Origin: Mycobacterium sp. URHD0025
GTDB lineage: Bacteria; Actinomycetota; Actinomycetes; Mycobacteriales; Mycobacteriaceae
Assembly: GCF_000426065.1 (NCBI RefSeq)
Contig: NZ_AUEQ01000001.1
Location: forward strand, 1-64,000
Direction: 5' to 3'
DNA length: 64,000 bases
The notes under the pieces were generated by a model. It ran no database searches. It saw only the letters and a program-made list of their open reading frames with translations, and had not been told where the DNA came from. Shown piece after piece: positions 22,165-32,189 of the stretch. Each line of letters starts with the position of its first letter. Position 1 is the stretch's first letter. The position numbers and the translations under genes are program-made.

Positions 22165-24248
22165 CCGTTGTGCCCCTGTCCCTGCGCCTGAATCGCCGTG
22201 ATCGCTACGGTGTTGACGATGTCCTCCACGAGCGCACCTCGGGACAGGTCATTGACGGGCTTGTTCAGACCCTGCAGCACCGGGCCGATCGCGATGGCGC
22301 CGGCACTGCGCTGAACGGCCTTGTACGTGTTGTTGCCGGTGTTGAGGTCGGGGAAGATCAGCACGGTGGCGCGCCCGGCCACGGCCGATTCGGGCATCTT
22401 GGTCAACGCCACCGACGGCTCGACCGCGGCGTCGTATTGGATCGGCCCTTCCACCAGCAGGTCCGGCTCCCGTTGTCGCACCAATTCGGTTGCGGCCCTG
22501 ACCTTGTCGACATCGGCCCCGGTGCCCGAGGTGCCTGTCGAGTAGGACAGCATGGCCACCCGCGGATCGATGCCGAACTGCGCGGCGGTGCGGGCCGAGG
22601 AGATCGCGATGTCGGCAAGCTGCTCCGAGGTCGGATCGGGAACGATCGCGCAGTCACCGTAGGCCAGCACCCTGTCGGCCAGGCACATCAGGAAAATGCT
22701 CGACACCGTGGAGATCCCGGGCGCCGTGCGGATGATCTCGAAGGCCGGACGCACGGTGTGCGCGGTGGTGTGCGCGGCACCGGAGACCATGCCGTCGACC
22801 ATCGCGTTGTGGACCAGCATGGTGCCGAAGTACGAGACGTCGTGGATGGTCTCGCGGGCCTGCTCGACGGTGACGCCCTTCTTGCGGCGCAATTCGGCGT
22901 ACTGCTCGGCGAATTGGTCACACAGTTCACTGGTACGCGGATCGAGGACGACGGCAGCATCGATGTTCACCCCGAGTTCGGCTGCGCGGGAACGGATCTG
23001 GCTTTCCTCACCGAGGATGGTCAGCTCGGCCACCTGGTGCTGCAGCAGCCGGCCCGCGGCCCTGAGGATGCGATCGTCGGTACCTTCGGGCAATACGATG
23101 CGCTTGCGGTCCGAGCGGGCCTGGTCGAGCAGTTGGTAGGTGAACATCTGCGGCGTGGTGACCGCGGGTATCGGGATGCTCAGCTGCGCGAGCAGATCGT
23201 TGACGTCGACGTGCTTGTCCATCAGCGCCAGCGCGGTGTCGATCTTGCGCTGCGATTTCGCGGTGACGCGGCCGCGGGCCCCGGCAACCCGGCTCGCGGT
23301 CTCGAACGTGCCGTATTCGGTGGCCACGATGGGCAGCCGCAGCCCCAACCCTTCGACCAGCGAGGCGATGGCCGGATGCAGCTCGAGCCCGCCGTTGAGA
23401 ATGATGCAGGACAGTGACGGAAAACCTTCCGCGGCATGGGCGCTCACCACGGCCAGCACCACATCGGACCGGTCACCCGGCGTCACCACCGCGATGCCCT
23501 CGGTCAGGCGCTCCAGCACGTGCTCGGCGGTCATGCCCGCCACCAGCACACCCATCGCCTCGCGGGACAGCAACTCCGGATCCCCGGCGATCATCGTGCC
23601 GTCGACCGCCACCTGCAGTTCGGCCACCGACGGCGCGACCAGCAGCGGCTCCTCGGGCAGCACGTAGGCGGGCGGCCCGAGCGGTTTGAGCGCCTCGGCC
23701 ACCGCGGTCAGCTGGGCCGGATCGCACCGGTTGGCGACCACGGCGGCGGCGTGGGCGTGCTGGTGGTTGAGTTCGGCCAGGCACACCTCGACCACGTGGG
23801 CGACCTCGTCGGGGGTGCGGTCGGCCGCCTTGACCGCCAGCACCACGGGCGCACCGAGGTTGACCGCGATGCGCGCGTTCATGCTGAGCTCGCTGGGGGT
23901 GGCGACGTCGGTGTAGTCGCTGCCGACGATCAGCACGGCATCGCACTTCTCGGCCACGCGGTGGAACCGGTCGACGATGTCGGCGATGGCGACGTCGGGG
24001 TCCTCGTGCACCTGCTGATAGCTGACACCGACGCAGTCGTCGTAACTCAGCCCGGCGGTGGTACCGGCCAGCAACAGTTCCAGGATGTAGTCGCGGTCCT
24101 CACCCAGGCGGGTGATGGGACGGAACACGCCCACTCTGGGCACGGTCGCGGCCAGGCGATGCAGAATTCCCAGCGCAATGGTCGATTTACCGGTGTCCCC
24201 TTCGGGCGACGCTACGTAGATCGCGGTCGCGATGTCTCCATCCGGCAC
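22161..24248 (-). CDS. pta: Phosphate acetyltransferase (long, three-domain form)
   Basis: A 695-residue enzyme converting acetyl-CoA and phosphate to acetyl phosphate. It has the long architecture: an N-terminal P-loop/BioD-like domain ([10 protein letters not shown], residues 14-23), a central DRTGG-type domain around 215-330, and the catalytic PTA_PTB domain from about 370 ([26 protein letters not shown]). I chose GTG 24248, which gives the family's normal N terminus; upstream in-frame codons add 16 unlike residues. Translationally coupled to ackA. The aminotransferase gene ends 19 bases upstream, so transcription may read through. Confidence 0.93.
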   Translation of the reverse strand: MPDGDIATAIYVASPEGDTGKSTIALGILHRLAATVPRVGVFRPITRLGEDRDYILELLLAGTTAGLSYDDCVGVSYQQVHEDPDVAIADIVDRFHRVAEKCDAVLIVGSDYTDVATPSELSMNARIAVNLGAPVVLAVKAADRTPDEVAHVVEVCLAELNHQHAHAAAVVANRCDPAQLTAVAEALKPLGPPAYVLPEEPLLVAPSVAELQVAVDGTMIAGDPELLSREAMGVLVAGMTAEHVLERLTEGIAVVTPGDRSDVVLAVVSAHAAEGFPSLSCIILNGGLELHPAIASLVEGLGLRLPIVATEYGTFETASRVAGARGRVTAKSQRKIDTALALMDKHVDVNDLLAQLSIPIPAVTTPQMFTYQLLDQARSDRKRIVLPEGTDDRILRAAGRLLQHQVAELTILGEESQIRSRAAELGVNIDAAVVLDPRTSELCDQFAEQYAELRRKKGVTVEQARETIHDVSYFGTMLVHNAMVDGMVSGAAHTTAHTVRPAFEIIRTAPGISTVSSIFLMCLADRVLAYGDCAIVPDPTSEQLADIAISSARTAAQFGIDPRVAMLSYSTGTSGTGADVDKVRAATELVRQREPDLLVEGPIQYDAAVEPSVALTKMPESAVAGRATVLIFPDLNTGNNTYKAVQRSAGAIAIGPVLQGLNKPVNDLSRGALVEDIVNTVAITAIQAQGQGHNG

Positions 24249-24267
24249 CGCTCCAGCATTCCCTAGG

Positions 24268-25587
24268 TCAGGGCAGCGCCGCCACCGCCCCCGCAAATTC
24301 CGTGCAGAACCAGTCCACGTCGCTCATCGAGAACACCAACGGTGGGCGCACCTTGAGGACATTGCCGTCAGCCCCGCAGACCGAGATCAGCACTTTGCGA
24401 TCGCGCATCGCATTGACCAGGTCGTGCGCACCGGCCCGGTCGGGGATCTTCTGCTCGGCGTCCGTCACCATCTCGATCCCCACGTACAACCCGGCGCCAC
24501 GAACGTCGCCGATGCGGGGATTCGCGGTGGCGATCCGGGCCAGCTCGTCGCGCAGCGCTGTGCCCACCCGGGCCGCGTTGGCCATCAACTGCTCGTCCTC
24601 GATGACATCGAGCACCGCGGCCGCCGCGGCCATCGACACCGGATTGCCGCCGAAGGTGTTGAAGTACGGCACCTCGCGAGCGAACGCCTCGAGCACCTCG
24701 CTGCGCCCGGCCAACCCCGCCACCGGTAGGCCGTTGGCCATCGGCTTGCCCATGGTGACCAGATCGGGGACGACACCGTGGCGGCTGAAGCCCCACATCG
24801 ATTCCCCGGTACGGCCGAACCCGGGTTGTACCTCGTCGGCGATGAACACTCCGCCTGCCGCGTGGACCGCCCGCACCGCCGGAGCCAGCACCGACGGATC
24901 GGGATAGATGCCGTCGGAGGAGAAGAAGGTGTCGACGATCAGGCAGCTCAGCCCGTGACCGGCCGCCTTCAGGTCGGCGATCGCGGCGTCGACGTCGGTC
25001 AGGAACCGGCCGGCCACATCCTCACCCGCGCGGTAGCTGTCCGGTGCGGCCACGGCGCGCACGTGCGGGCCGATGGCGGTGGCCCCGCCGATCGACGGCG
25101 AAATCGCCGTCACCGCTGCGGTATTGCCGTGGTACGCGTCGCGGGTGACGATCACCCCACGTGCCCCGGTGTACATCTGGGCGACCCGCAGGGCGAGGTC
25201 ATTGGCCTCCGAGCCGGTGCAGGCGTACATCACCTGGCCGACTTCTGCTGGGAGCGTGGCCAACAGCCGCTGCGAGTACTCCACGATGCCTTCGTGCAGA
25301 TACCGGGTGTGCGTGTTGAGGGTCTCGGCCTGACGAGTGATGGCGGCGACCACACGCGGGTGGCAGTGCCCGACGCTGACGACGTTGTTGTACGCATCGA
25401 GGTAGCGCTCGCCCTCGGCGTCGAACAGATGGCTGCCGCTGCCCCGGACCAGGTGTACCGGCCGTTCGTAGAACAGCCGGTACGCCGGGCCCAACAGGCG
25501 GGTGCGGGTCTCGATCAGCTGTGCGGTCTGCGGATCGGTCGACAGACCGCTGTAGCTGTTCGAATCCATGATGTTGGAAAAACTCAT
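24268..25587 (-). CDS. Class III pyridoxal-phosphate aminotransferase family protein
   Basis: A 439-residue fold-type I PLP enzyme. The catalytic lysine is near residue 280 in VTMGKPMANG, the PLP-ring Asp is in FIADEVQPGFGRTG, and ACTGSEANDLALR and DAYHGNTAAVTA are the phosphate/substrate motifs. The layout resembles enzymes related to ethanolamine-phosphate phospho-lyase and 5-phosphohydroxylysine lyase as well as omega-amino transaminases, so a lyase is possible. It follows the APC permease by 28 bases and is probably co-transcribed with it, suggesting that an imported amine or amino acid is the substrate. An internal ATG at 25569 is an alternative start. Confidence 0.82.
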   Translation of the reverse strand: MSFSNIMDSNSYSGLSTDPQTAQLIETRTRLLGPAYRLFYERPVHLVRGSGSHLFDAEGERYLDAYNNVVSVGHCHPRVVAAITRQAETLNTHTRYLHEGIVEYSQRLLATLPAEVGQVMYACTGSEANDLALRVAQMYTGARGVIVTRDAYHGNTAAVTAISPSIGGATAIGPHVRAVAAPDSYRAGEDVAGRFLTDVDAAIADLKAAGHGLSCLIVDTFFSSDGIYPDPSVLAPAVRAVHAAGGVFIADEVQPGFGRTGESMWGFSRHGVVPDLVTMGKPMANGLPVAGLAGRSEVLEAFAREVPYFNTFGGNPVSMAAAAAVLDVIEDEQLMANAARVGTALRDELARIATANPRIGDVRGAGLYVGIEMVTDAEQKIPDRAGAHDLVNAMRDRKVLISVCGADGNVLKVRPPLVFSMSDVDWFCTEFAGAVAALP

Positions 25588-25615
25588 GGCCGCTTGCCCC
25601 TCACATTCGTGGCCC

Positions 25616-27172
25616 CTAACGTTCGTGCGCTTCCTCCAACACTGTGCGCCCCAGATCGGAATAGCGTTGCGGATCCTGGAATTTCAGGAACAGCGCCCAC
25701 AGCACACCACCGATTCCGGCGATGCCGACAACATACGGGATCGACGTGAAGACCCAGTCCGACGCGGCTGAACCCGCAGCAAACGATGCATTCTTGGCGA
25801 GCAGGTAGATGACGTAGAGCATCCCGGTCCCACCCAGTAGCGGCGCCAGGAACGTGGTGAACCAGTTCGCCGTCTCCGGATGACGCTTCTGCACGTGGAA
25901 GTACGAGATCACCGAGAACGCCGCCAGGGCCTGCACGATCATGATGGCGGTCGTACCCAGCAATGCCATCAGGCCGTAGAGCCCCGTGTAGGGATCACGT
26001 CCGGTCAGGTCGAAGAACAGCACGACCAGGGTGGCGAAGCCGGTCTGGACGAATCCGGCGATGTGCGGTGAGCCGTGCACCGGATGGGTGGCGCCGATCG
26101 TCTTGCGCATGCCGGGGATGACGTTCTCCCGGCCGATGGCGTAGAGGTAGCGCGCGGCGCAGTTGTGGAACGCCATGCCGCAGGCGAACGAGCCCGTCAT
26201 CAACAGGATCTTGAACATGTCGACGGCCCACTGACCGAGATGCTGGTGCACCGGGTTGAAGAAGATGTCACCCGCGGTCGTCGAATCCTGCGCCAGCGCA
26301 ATCGCATTCTGCGGTCCGGTGCCCACGATTGCCAACCACGAAACCAGGACGTAGAACGCGCCGATGCCGACCACCGAACAGATCACCGCGATCGGGATGA
26401 TCTTCTTGGGGTTCCGGGATTCCTCGCCGTACATGGCACTGGACTCGAAGCCCACCCATGACCAGAACGCGAAGAACAGGCCGACGCCGGCCGAGCCGGC
26501 GACGGTGATCATGCTGCCGTCGACACCGGCCACCTCACCCGAGAGGCTCTGAAAACCGTTGAGCGGGTTGAGCGATCCGAGCGACCAACCCTGCGGGCCG
26601 CCACCGGTGAACACCACCGACAGAGCCATGATGGCCAGCATGATGATCTCGGTGATCAGGAATACCCCGAGCACCTTGGCCGCCAGGTTGATGTCGAAGT
26701 AGGTCAGCACGGCATTCACCGCCAGCATCACGACGGCGAAGATGACCCATGGCACGTCGATGCCGAAGAACGACTTGAACAGATCGTTGCCGAAGAACGA
26801 GAAGATGCCGATCAGCGATGCCTCGAACACCATGTAGGCCAGTGCGGTCAAAAAGCCCGCCCCCAGGCCGACGACACGGCCCAGACCGTGGGAGATGTAC
26901 CCGTAGAAGGCTCCCGTGGCGGTGATGTGCTTGCTCATCGCCGCGTAGCCGATGGCGAACAAGGTCAGCACGATGGTGGCGACGAAGTACCCCGCGGGCG
27001 CGTAGGCACCGTTGCCGAAGCCGACCGCGATCGGCACGTTGCCGACCATTGCCGTGATGGGGGCGGCCGTGGCGACCGCCATGAACAGCACGCCGACCAG
27101 TCCCACGGCGTTGGGTTTGAGGCGCTGGACTCCGGCACTCGACGGTGCCGGCGGATCGATGATCTCACTCAT
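25616..27172 (-). CDS. APC-superfamily amino acid/amine permease
   Basis: A 518-residue transporter with about 12 hydrophobic segments. The first helix has the GLVGVLFMAVATAAP-type unwound region of APC permeases, and FAFWSWVGFESSAMYGEE is the conserved TM6-loop segment. ATG 27172 has AAGGA eight bases upstream. It leads a two-gene operon with the class III aminotransferase. The divergent GntR gene and a perfect palindrome 29 bases upstream suggest induction by the transported substrate, whose identity I cannot tell. Confidence 0.87.
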   Translation of the reverse strand: MSEIIDPPAPSSAGVQRLKPNAVGLVGVLFMAVATAAPITAMVGNVPIAVGFGNGAYAPAGYFVATIVLTLFAIGYAAMSKHITATGAFYGYISHGLGRVVGLGAGFLTALAYMVFEASLIGIFSFFGNDLFKSFFGIDVPWVIFAVVMLAVNAVLTYFDINLAAKVLGVFLITEIIMLAIMALSVVFTGGGPQGWSLGSLNPLNGFQSLSGEVAGVDGSMITVAGSAGVGLFFAFWSWVGFESSAMYGEESRNPKKIIPIAVICSVVGIGAFYVLVSWLAIVGTGPQNAIALAQDSTTAGDIFFNPVHQHLGQWAVDMFKILLMTGSFACGMAFHNCAARYLYAIGRENVIPGMRKTIGATHPVHGSPHIAGFVQTGFATLVVLFFDLTGRDPYTGLYGLMALLGTTAIMIVQALAAFSVISYFHVQKRHPETANWFTTFLAPLLGGTGMLYVIYLLAKNASFAAGSAASDWVFTSIPYVVGIAGIGGVLWALFLKFQDPQRYSDLGRTVLEEAHER

Positions 27173-27200
27173 TGCGGGTCCTTACTGAGGACGACTTTCG

Positions 27201-27215
27201 GACCACTATTTGGTC
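27201..27215. promoter_or_regulatory. Candidate GntR operator (inverted repeat)
   Basis: GACCA-CTATT-TGGTC is a perfect 5-bp inverted repeat with a 5-base AT-rich spacer, 29 bases before the permease start and between the divergent permease and GntR genes. A second palindrome, CGGGTCAACCCG, lies at 27303-27314. HutC-subfamily regulators commonly bind TGGTC/GACCA-containing palindromes, which makes the first the better candidate. Confidence 0.45.
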
Positions 27216-27383
27216 TGATTGTTTGGCGTCGCCGACGGCATTGTGGTGCGACGCAGCACATTGTCATCCCGCCCAGGCCAGCGGGCAACTCGAAACTTGT
27301 TGCGGGTCAACCCGTTTGTTGCGGTCATGTTAACGGTGGCTTTTGGTATGCCGTGTGGCGTCGATTTGGTTCACACTCGGGGC

Positions 27384-28145
27384 ATGTCCCCGACATCCGG
27401 CGGCCCTGTCGCCGAGGACGTGCGTCGCCGCATCCTGTCCATGTTGGCCGTGGGCACCTTGGGCCCCGGCTCACGGCTGGGCACCGAGCGTGAGATGGCC
27501 GAGAACTTCGCGGTGTCGCGGTCCACGCTGCGCAGCGCGCTACTGCCGTTGAGTCAGGCGGGTGTACTGGAGCGTCGCACCGGGCGCAACGGCGGTACCT
27601 TCGTGCGTTTCGACGTCGTGGAACGCAACGCGGCCGAATTGGCCGGGCTTCCCGCCCGGTTGCGCAGCGGCGGACACAGCAGCGCCACCCGGGTCCTGGC
27701 CACCGACCGCAGACCGGCCACCCAGGTCGAAGCGCATGCCCTCGAAATCGCCGACAACGCAGAGGTGATCACCGTCCGCAGGCTGCGCTTCGCCGACGGG
27801 GTGGCGCTGTCGGTAGACCTTTCCTGCTTCGTCGCCGAACGCATGGAGGACCTGCTGGAACAACCACTCGGCGGTTCACTCTATGAGTTGTTGCGGGTCC
27901 GGTACGACCTGACACCAGCTGTCACGACCGAGACCATCGAAGTGGTCAGCGCCAGCCCGCGTGAGGCGCAATGGCTCGACATCGCCCACCGCAAGCCACT
28001 TTTGGCGATCACACGCGTCGCGCGCGACAACACCGGCGAGCCATTCGAGTACGCCTACGACCTGTTCCGCGCCGACCGGGTCCGGCTCACCGCAACGAGC
28101 CATGGCGCGGTCGGCGCAGTTCAGCGTTCCGTGAACAGCGCTTAA
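27384..28145 (+). CDS. GntR-family (HutC subfamily) transcriptional regulator
   Basis: A 253-residue regulator: a winged helix-turn-helix at about 8-75 ([12 protein letters not shown], then [19 protein letters not shown]), followed by a UTRA ligand-binding domain at about 95-245. Start ATG 27384 was chosen because the helix-turn-helix follows at the usual distance; the upstream open frame has no domain-like sequence. It is divergent from the permease-aminotransferase operon, so it is probably that operon's local regulator, responding to the substrate or a phosphorylated or amino metabolite. Its TAA is shared with the convergent fgd1 stop (TTAA). Confidence 0.88.
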   Translation: MSPTSGGPVAEDVRRRILSMLAVGTLGPGSRLGTEREMAENFAVSRSTLRSALLPLSQAGVLERRTGRNGGTFVRFDVVERNAAELAGLPARLRSGGHSSATRVLATDRRPATQVEAHALEIADNAEVITVRRLRFADGVALSVDLSCFVAERMEDLLEQPLGGSLYELLRVRYDLTPAVTTETIEVVSASPREAQWLDIAHRKPLLAITRVARDNTGEPFEYAYDLFRADRVRLTATSHGAVGAVQRSVNSA

Positions 28146-29149
28146 CCCAGCTTGCGCAGCCTGGGCTCCAGGTCGTTCTTGAACAGTTCGAGGAAGCGGC
28201 GTTGATCGTGGCGAGGGTCGTGGAAGACCAGGTGGTTGAGCCCCCACTTGACGTACTGGCCGACCATCTCGACGGCCTCGTCGGGATCAGAGGCGACGAT
28301 CCAGCGCTTGGCGACCTGTTCGATGGGCAGCTCGTCGGCGGCCTTCTCCATCTCCATCGGGTCGTTGATGCTGTGTTTCTGCTCGGCGGTCAGCGACAGC
28401 GGCGCCCAGAAGCGGGTGTTCTCCAGCGCCTTCTGCGGGTCTGGATCGTAGGAGATCTTGATCTCGATCATCCGGTCGATGTCCTCGGCGTTGCGCCCGG
28501 CGGCCTCCGCACCTTCCTTCACCGCGGGGATGAGCTTGTCCTTGTAGAGCTCCTCGCCCTTGCCCGACGTGCAGATGAACCCGTCACCGGCCCGGCCCGC
28601 GTACTTGGCGACCTGCGGCCCACCGGCGGCGATGTAGATGGGGATGCCGCCCTCGGGGACGTCGTAGATCGAGGCGCCCTTCGTCTTGTAGTACTCACCC
28701 TCGAAGTCCACCCGGTCACCGAGCCACAACTCGCGCATGAGCTTGACCGACTCGCGCAGCCGGGCGTAGCGCTCCTTGAACTCGGGCCAGTCGCCTTCGT
28801 ACCCGGTGGCGATCTCGTTGAGCGCCTCACCCGTACCCACGCCGAGGAAGACCCGGTCCGGGTACAGGCAACCCATGGTCGCGAAGGCCTGCGCGATCAC
28901 CGCGGGGTTGTAGCGGAACGTCGGCGTCAGTACCGAGGTGCCCAACACCAGCCGTTCCGTGCGTTCACCGACCGCCGTCATCCAGGCCAGGGAGAACGGC
29001 GCATGCCCGCCCTCGTGACGCCACGGCTGGAAGTGGTCGCTGACGGTCGCACTGTCCATGCCCGCCGCCTCCGCGGCGACCGCCAACTCCACCAGTTCAC
29101 GCGGAGCAAACTGCTCCGCCGATGCCTTGTATCCCAGTTTCAAGTCCAC
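28142..29149 (-). CDS. fgd1: F420-dependent glucose-6-phosphate dehydrogenase
   Basis: A 335-residue luciferase-fold enzyme that oxidises glucose 6-phosphate to 6-phosphogluconolactone while reducing coenzyme F420, the main source of F420H2 in mycobacteria. The sequence follows known FGD1 closely as I remember it: [15 protein letters not shown], the [17 protein letters not shown] segment with catalytic His39, and [11 protein letters not shown] with Glu108. Start is GTG 29149. The 35-base gap to the divergent metallo-beta-lactamase-fold gene and the distance to pta both differ from M. tuberculosis because of the inserted amine cassette. F420H2 produced here could feed the LLM and Ddn-like proteins elsewhere in the window. 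Confidence 0.97.
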   Translation of the reverse strand: MDLKLGYKASAEQFAPRELVELAVAAEAAGMDSATVSDHFQPWRHEGGHAPFSLAWMTAVGERTERLVLGTSVLTPTFRYNPAVIAQAFATMGCLYPDRVFLGVGTGEALNEIATGYEGDWPEFKERYARLRESVKLMRELWLGDRVDFEGEYYKTKGASIYDVPEGGIPIYIAAGGPQVAKYAGRAGDGFICTSGKGEELYKDKLIPAVKEGAEAAGRNAEDIDRMIEIKISYDPDPQKALENTRFWAPLSLTAEQKHSINDPMEMEKAADELPIEQVAKRWIVASDPDEAVEMVGQYVKWGLNHLVFHDPRHDQRRFLELFKNDLEPRLRKLG

Positions 29150-29172
29150 GAGTTCGTTTCTACTCCTCCGCC

Positions 29173-29178
29173 TAAACT
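29173..29178 (+). promoter_or_regulatory. Candidate leaderless -10 box of the MBL-fold gene
   Basis: TAAACT matches TANNNT and ends six bases before ATG 29185, so the transcript would start at or next to the start codon. The intergenic gap to fgd1 is only 35 bases and no Shine-Dalgarno sequence is visible. Confidence 0.45.
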
Positions 29179-29184
29179 CGCGAC

Positions 29185-29919
29185 ATGGCAGCAGCCCTGA
29201 GCGCTATCACCGAGCATGTGCACTTCGCCCAAACAGACTTGGTCAACTGGACGCTGGTGACCGACGGGGACCGCGTCATGCTGATCGACGCCGGGTTCCC
29301 GGGGCAACGCGAAGACGTCATCGGCTCGGTCCGCCGGCTGGGGTTCACCGTCGACGACATCGCCGCCGTGCTGTTGACCCACGCCCACATCGACCACCTC
29401 GGAACCGCCATCTGGCTGGCGAAAACCCATGGCACGCCGGTGTTTTGCCATGACGCCGAGCTGGGCCACACCAAGCGCGAGTATCTGGAGCAGGCAGCGC
29501 CCGCGGATGTGGTGCGCAACATCTGGCAGCCCCGCTGGCTGAAGTGGGCAGCCACCATCACCGCCAAGGGCGGCATGAACCACGCCGGCATTCCCACCGC
29601 TCAGGCGCTGACCGACCAGGACGACCTCCCGGGCAAGCCGTCACCAGTCCCTACCCCGGGTCACACCGGCGGGCACTGTTCGTTCATCGTCGACGGGGTC
29701 CTGATCAGCGGAGACGCCCTGGTCACCGGGCATCCCCTGGCGCCCCGCCCCGGACCGCAGCTGCTGCCGGCACTGTTCAACCACGACGAGGCCGGCTGCC
29801 TGTCGAGCCTGAAGGCGCTGGCCGCGGTCGACGCCGACGTGATGCTGCCCGGACACGGACCGGTGTGGCGCGGCCCGATCGCCGCTGCCGCTTCCGCAGC
29901 CGCGGCCCGGCACGGGTGA
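29185..29919 (+). CDS. Metallo-beta-lactamase-fold hydrolase
   Basis: A 244-residue MBL-fold protein with a complete dinuclear metal site: THAHIDH (His66, His68, Asp70, His71), PGHTGGH near 155, the SGDAL aspartate near 175 and PGHGPV near 230. Its position next to fgd1 is conserved in mycobacteria. The substrate is unknown; the fold covers lactonases, thioesterases and glyoxalase II-like enzymes. A 6-phosphogluconolactone-related role beside fgd1 is tempting but unsupported. The SDR gene follows after three bases and is probably in the same operon. Confidence 0.87.
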   Translation: MAAALSAITEHVHFAQTDLVNWTLVTDGDRVMLIDAGFPGQREDVIGSVRRLGFTVDDIAAVLLTHAHIDHLGTAIWLAKTHGTPVFCHDAELGHTKREYLEQAAPADVVRNIWQPRWLKWAATITAKGGMNHAGIPTAQALTDQDDLPGKPSPVPTPGHTGGHCSFIVDGVLISGDALVTGHPLAPRPGPQLLPALFNHDEAGCLSSLKALAAVDADVMLPGHGPVWRGPIAAAASAAAARHG

Positions 29920-29922
29920 GCG

Positions 29923-30729
29923 ATGCGCACATCGAAGATCTCCGACTACGCCGGGGGCTGGGCGCTGATCACCGGCTCGGCGCGCGCGGAAGGCCTCGGA
30001 TACGCGTTCGCGCGCCGGCTCGCGGCCGAAGGGCTCAACCTCGTCCTCGTCGACGTGCTCGACGACGATCTGGGCCTGCGCGCGCGAGAACTCCGCGATC
30101 AGTTCGACATCCAGGTCCGCACTGCCACATGCGATCTCGGCGACCCCGCCCCCTATGCCGCGATCGAGACCGCGATAGCGGACATCGTCGTCGACGTGCT
30201 GATCTGCAACCACATGTTCACTCCGACCGACACGCCGCCCATCCTCGACATGCCGCTGGAGACACACAGCCGGATGATCGACATCAATGCCCGCGGCTAC
30301 ACCAATCTCATTCACCGCTTCGGCACCGAGATGCGTCGCCGTGGTCGTGGCGCCATCATCATCGTGTCCTCGGGCGTCGGGCTCACCTCCGGTCCGTACA
30401 CCGGGGCGTATGCGGCCAACAAGGCCTTCCAGCTCATGTTCGGCCAGGCGCTGTGGTACGAGTTGCGCGGCACCGGCGTGGACGTACTGGTCATGATCGC
30501 CGGACTGATGAACACCCAGGGCGACACGCTGTCGAAGTACCCGCGCTGGCTGATGGCCGAGCCGGCAGCCGTGGTGCCGGAAGTGCTTTCGGCCCTGGGT
30601 CGCAAACCGACGGTGGTGCCCGGGTTCGCCAGCCGCGCATTTCTGTTCGTCCAGACCCGGCTGATGTCGAGGAAGCAGGCGCTCACCTCGATCGGCCGGT
30701 TCATGGCCTCCGGGCTCGGCAAGAGCTGA
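29923..30729 (+). CDS. Short-chain dehydrogenase/reductase
   Basis: A 268-residue SDR. The cofactor motif is the variant TGSARAEGLGYA (TGxxxxxGxG, residues 17-28). The catalytic residues lie in IIVSSGVG (Ser) and YAANK (Tyr, Lys; about 162-166). An NHMF sequence replaces the usual NNAG, an unusual change. The first acidic residue after strand 2 (LVLVDVLDDD) suggests NAD(H) preference. It starts four bases after the MBL gene stop, so the two are probably co-transcribed. The C terminus, with RKQALTSIGRFM, may be membrane-associated. The substrate is unknown. Confidence 0.85.
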   Translation: MRTSKISDYAGGWALITGSARAEGLGYAFARRLAAEGLNLVLVDVLDDDLGLRARELRDQFDIQVRTATCDLGDPAPYAAIETAIADIVVDVLICNHMFTPTDTPPILDMPLETHSRMIDINARGYTNLIHRFGTEMRRRGRGAIIIVSSGVGLTSGPYTGAYAANKAFQLMFGQALWYELRGTGVDVLVMIAGLMNTQGDTLSKYPRWLMAEPAAVVPEVLSALGRKPTVVPGFASRAFLFVQTRLMSRKQALTSIGRFMASGLGKS

Positions 30730-30743
30730 ACCACCCGCCCCGG

Positions 30744-31046
30744 CTAGTGCTGCAGGATGCGGTAGCCCAACAGGAAGAAGCCTGTCAGGCACAAGCCGCA
30801 GGCCAGCACGATCGTCGGCATCAAGACCATCTGGTCGAGTTCGTCGGGATCGAACTCCTCGTCGTCGTACACCGTCCCGAACAACACCCGGGCAAATTTG
30901 GTCCGGCGAAATGCGTGCATCCGCCGCCGAGATTCCGCTGATTCAGCCCGTCGGCCGATGAACAGCCGCAAAGCCACACCGGTCGCGAACACCACCGCAG
31001 CCGCTGCCAGCAGCAGCGATCCCACGATTACCTGCGAACTCGGCAA
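30744..31046 (-). CDS. Small two-TM membrane protein, unknown function
   Basis: A 100-residue protein with hydrophobic segments at about 7-28 and 75-95 and between them a basic stretch (RRAESAESRRRMHAFRR) followed by an acidic stretch (YDDEEFDPDELD). I do not recognise the family. The TTG start at 31046 follows a GGGGGG tract too closely to be convincing; GTG at 31025 is an alternative that would trim the first helix. It lies downstream of the luciferase-like gene on the same strand, behind a hairpin. Confidence 0.6.
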   Translation of the reverse strand: MPSSQVIVGSLLLAAAAVVFATGVALRLFIGRRAESAESRRRMHAFRRTKFARVLFGTVYDDEEFDPDELDQMVLMPTIVLACGLCLTGFFLLGYRILQH

Positions 31047-31055
31047 ATACCCCCC

Positions 31056-31094
31056 TAGCGGCTACGACAGCTTCGGGAGCCAGCCTAGCCGCTA
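31056..31094 (-). terminator. Hairpin at the 3' end of the LLM gene
   Basis: TAGCGGCT (31056-31063) pairs with AGCCGCTA (31087-31094), the outer arm including the LLM stop codon. Between them AGCT and GGAGCC-type stretches could add inner pairing. On the minus strand it falls between the luciferase-like gene and the small membrane protein, where it could terminate or attenuate transcription. There is no U-tract. Confidence 0.35.
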
Positions 31095-32189
31095 ATGGCC
31101 CCACCGCTGCGCGATCAGCTGGTGCGACCGCAACCGGTCCTCGTGCCGATGCGTGACCGAGGTGATGACGAGTTCGTCGGCCCCGCTGACCCGCTGGAGG
31201 GCCTCAAGCCTCGTGGCCACCTGATCGGGGTCGCCGACGAATTGTGTTGCGGTACGGTCCCGCACCACCTCCAGCTGCTCGTCGGACAGCGGGACGCATT
31301 CGTCCGGGTCCGGGTACGGCATCGCGCCGCCGTTCGCGCGGATCGAATACACCCAGTGGCCGTAGCTGGAGGCGAGGTGTCGCGCGGTGGCTTCATCGTC
31401 GGCCACCACCACGTCGGCCGATACCGCCACATACGGCTCGGACAAGTGCTCCGAAGGGGTGAATCCGTTGCGGTACACCTCAATTGCTTCCAGCGCGGTG
31501 GCCGGGGTGATGTGATAGCTCGCGACGAACGGTAGCCCGCGGGCAGCGGCCACGCGGGCACTCTGCCCCTTGCTGCTGCCGAACACCCACGGCGTCAGGC
31601 CGGCGCCCGCGCCGGGCACGGCCGTGCCCACCGGATAGCGGCCGGCGAGCATCGCCAGGATGTCGTCGACCTGTTCGGCGAAATCCGGTGCCACAGCCTC
31701 GGGTTGCTGCAACACCGCCATCCGGGAGCGCAACCGCGGATCGCGCATCAGGGCACTGACGTCGTAGGGCGTGGGTATCACCACACCGTCGATCTCGTGC
31801 CATTCACGCGGCGGCCTGGGCTCCCGGGGCTTGGCCCGCACCGCTTCGGCGCGTTTCTGACCCGAGCGGCCCACTCCCAGATCGATCCGATCGGGATGGA
31901 ACGCGGCCAGCGTGCCGAAACTCTCCACCACCGCGATGGCCGTGGTGTGGCCGAGTTGCACGGCTGCGGTACCGACCCTGATCCGTTCGGTGGCCGCGGC
32001 GATCTGGCCCACCAGGACCGCGGGCGACGAGCTCGCCACCGATACGAAGTGGTGTTCGGCAACCCAATACCGTTGGTAGCCAAACTGTTCGGCATGACGG
32101 GCCAAGTCGACGGTGTTCCGCAGTGCGGTCACCACGTCACTACCCGCACTGATCGGAGCCAGATCGAGGATCGAGAGCGGCACGGTCAT
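31092..32189 (-). CDS. Luciferase-like (LLM class) flavin-dependent oxidoreductase
   Basis: A 365-residue bacterial-luciferase-fold protein. The N terminus LSILDLAPISAGSDVVTALRN and the RYWVAEHHF motif place it in the YhbW/MsnO8-like group of LLM proteins, usually FMN-dependent rather than F420-dependent. GTAAVQLGHTTA and IDLGVGRSG are the flavin-site strands. Start ATG 32189 overlaps the stop of the upstream acetyltransferase (ATGA), so the two are coupled. The substrate is unknown. Confidence 0.87.
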   Translation of the reverse strand: MTVPLSILDLAPISAGSDVVTALRNTVDLARHAEQFGYQRYWVAEHHFVSVASSSPAVLVGQIAAATERIRVGTAAVQLGHTTAIAVVESFGTLAAFHPDRIDLGVGRSGQKRAEAVRAKPREPRPPREWHEIDGVVIPTPYDVSALMRDPRLRSRMAVLQQPEAVAPDFAEQVDDILAMLAGRYPVGTAVPGAGAGLTPWVFGSSKGQSARVAAARGLPFVASYHITPATALEAIEVYRNGFTPSEHLSEPYVAVSADVVVADDEATARHLASSYGHWVYSIRANGGAMPYPDPDECVPLSDEQLEVVRDRTATQFVGDPDQVATRLEALQRVSGADELVITSVTHRHEDRLRSHQLIAQRWGH

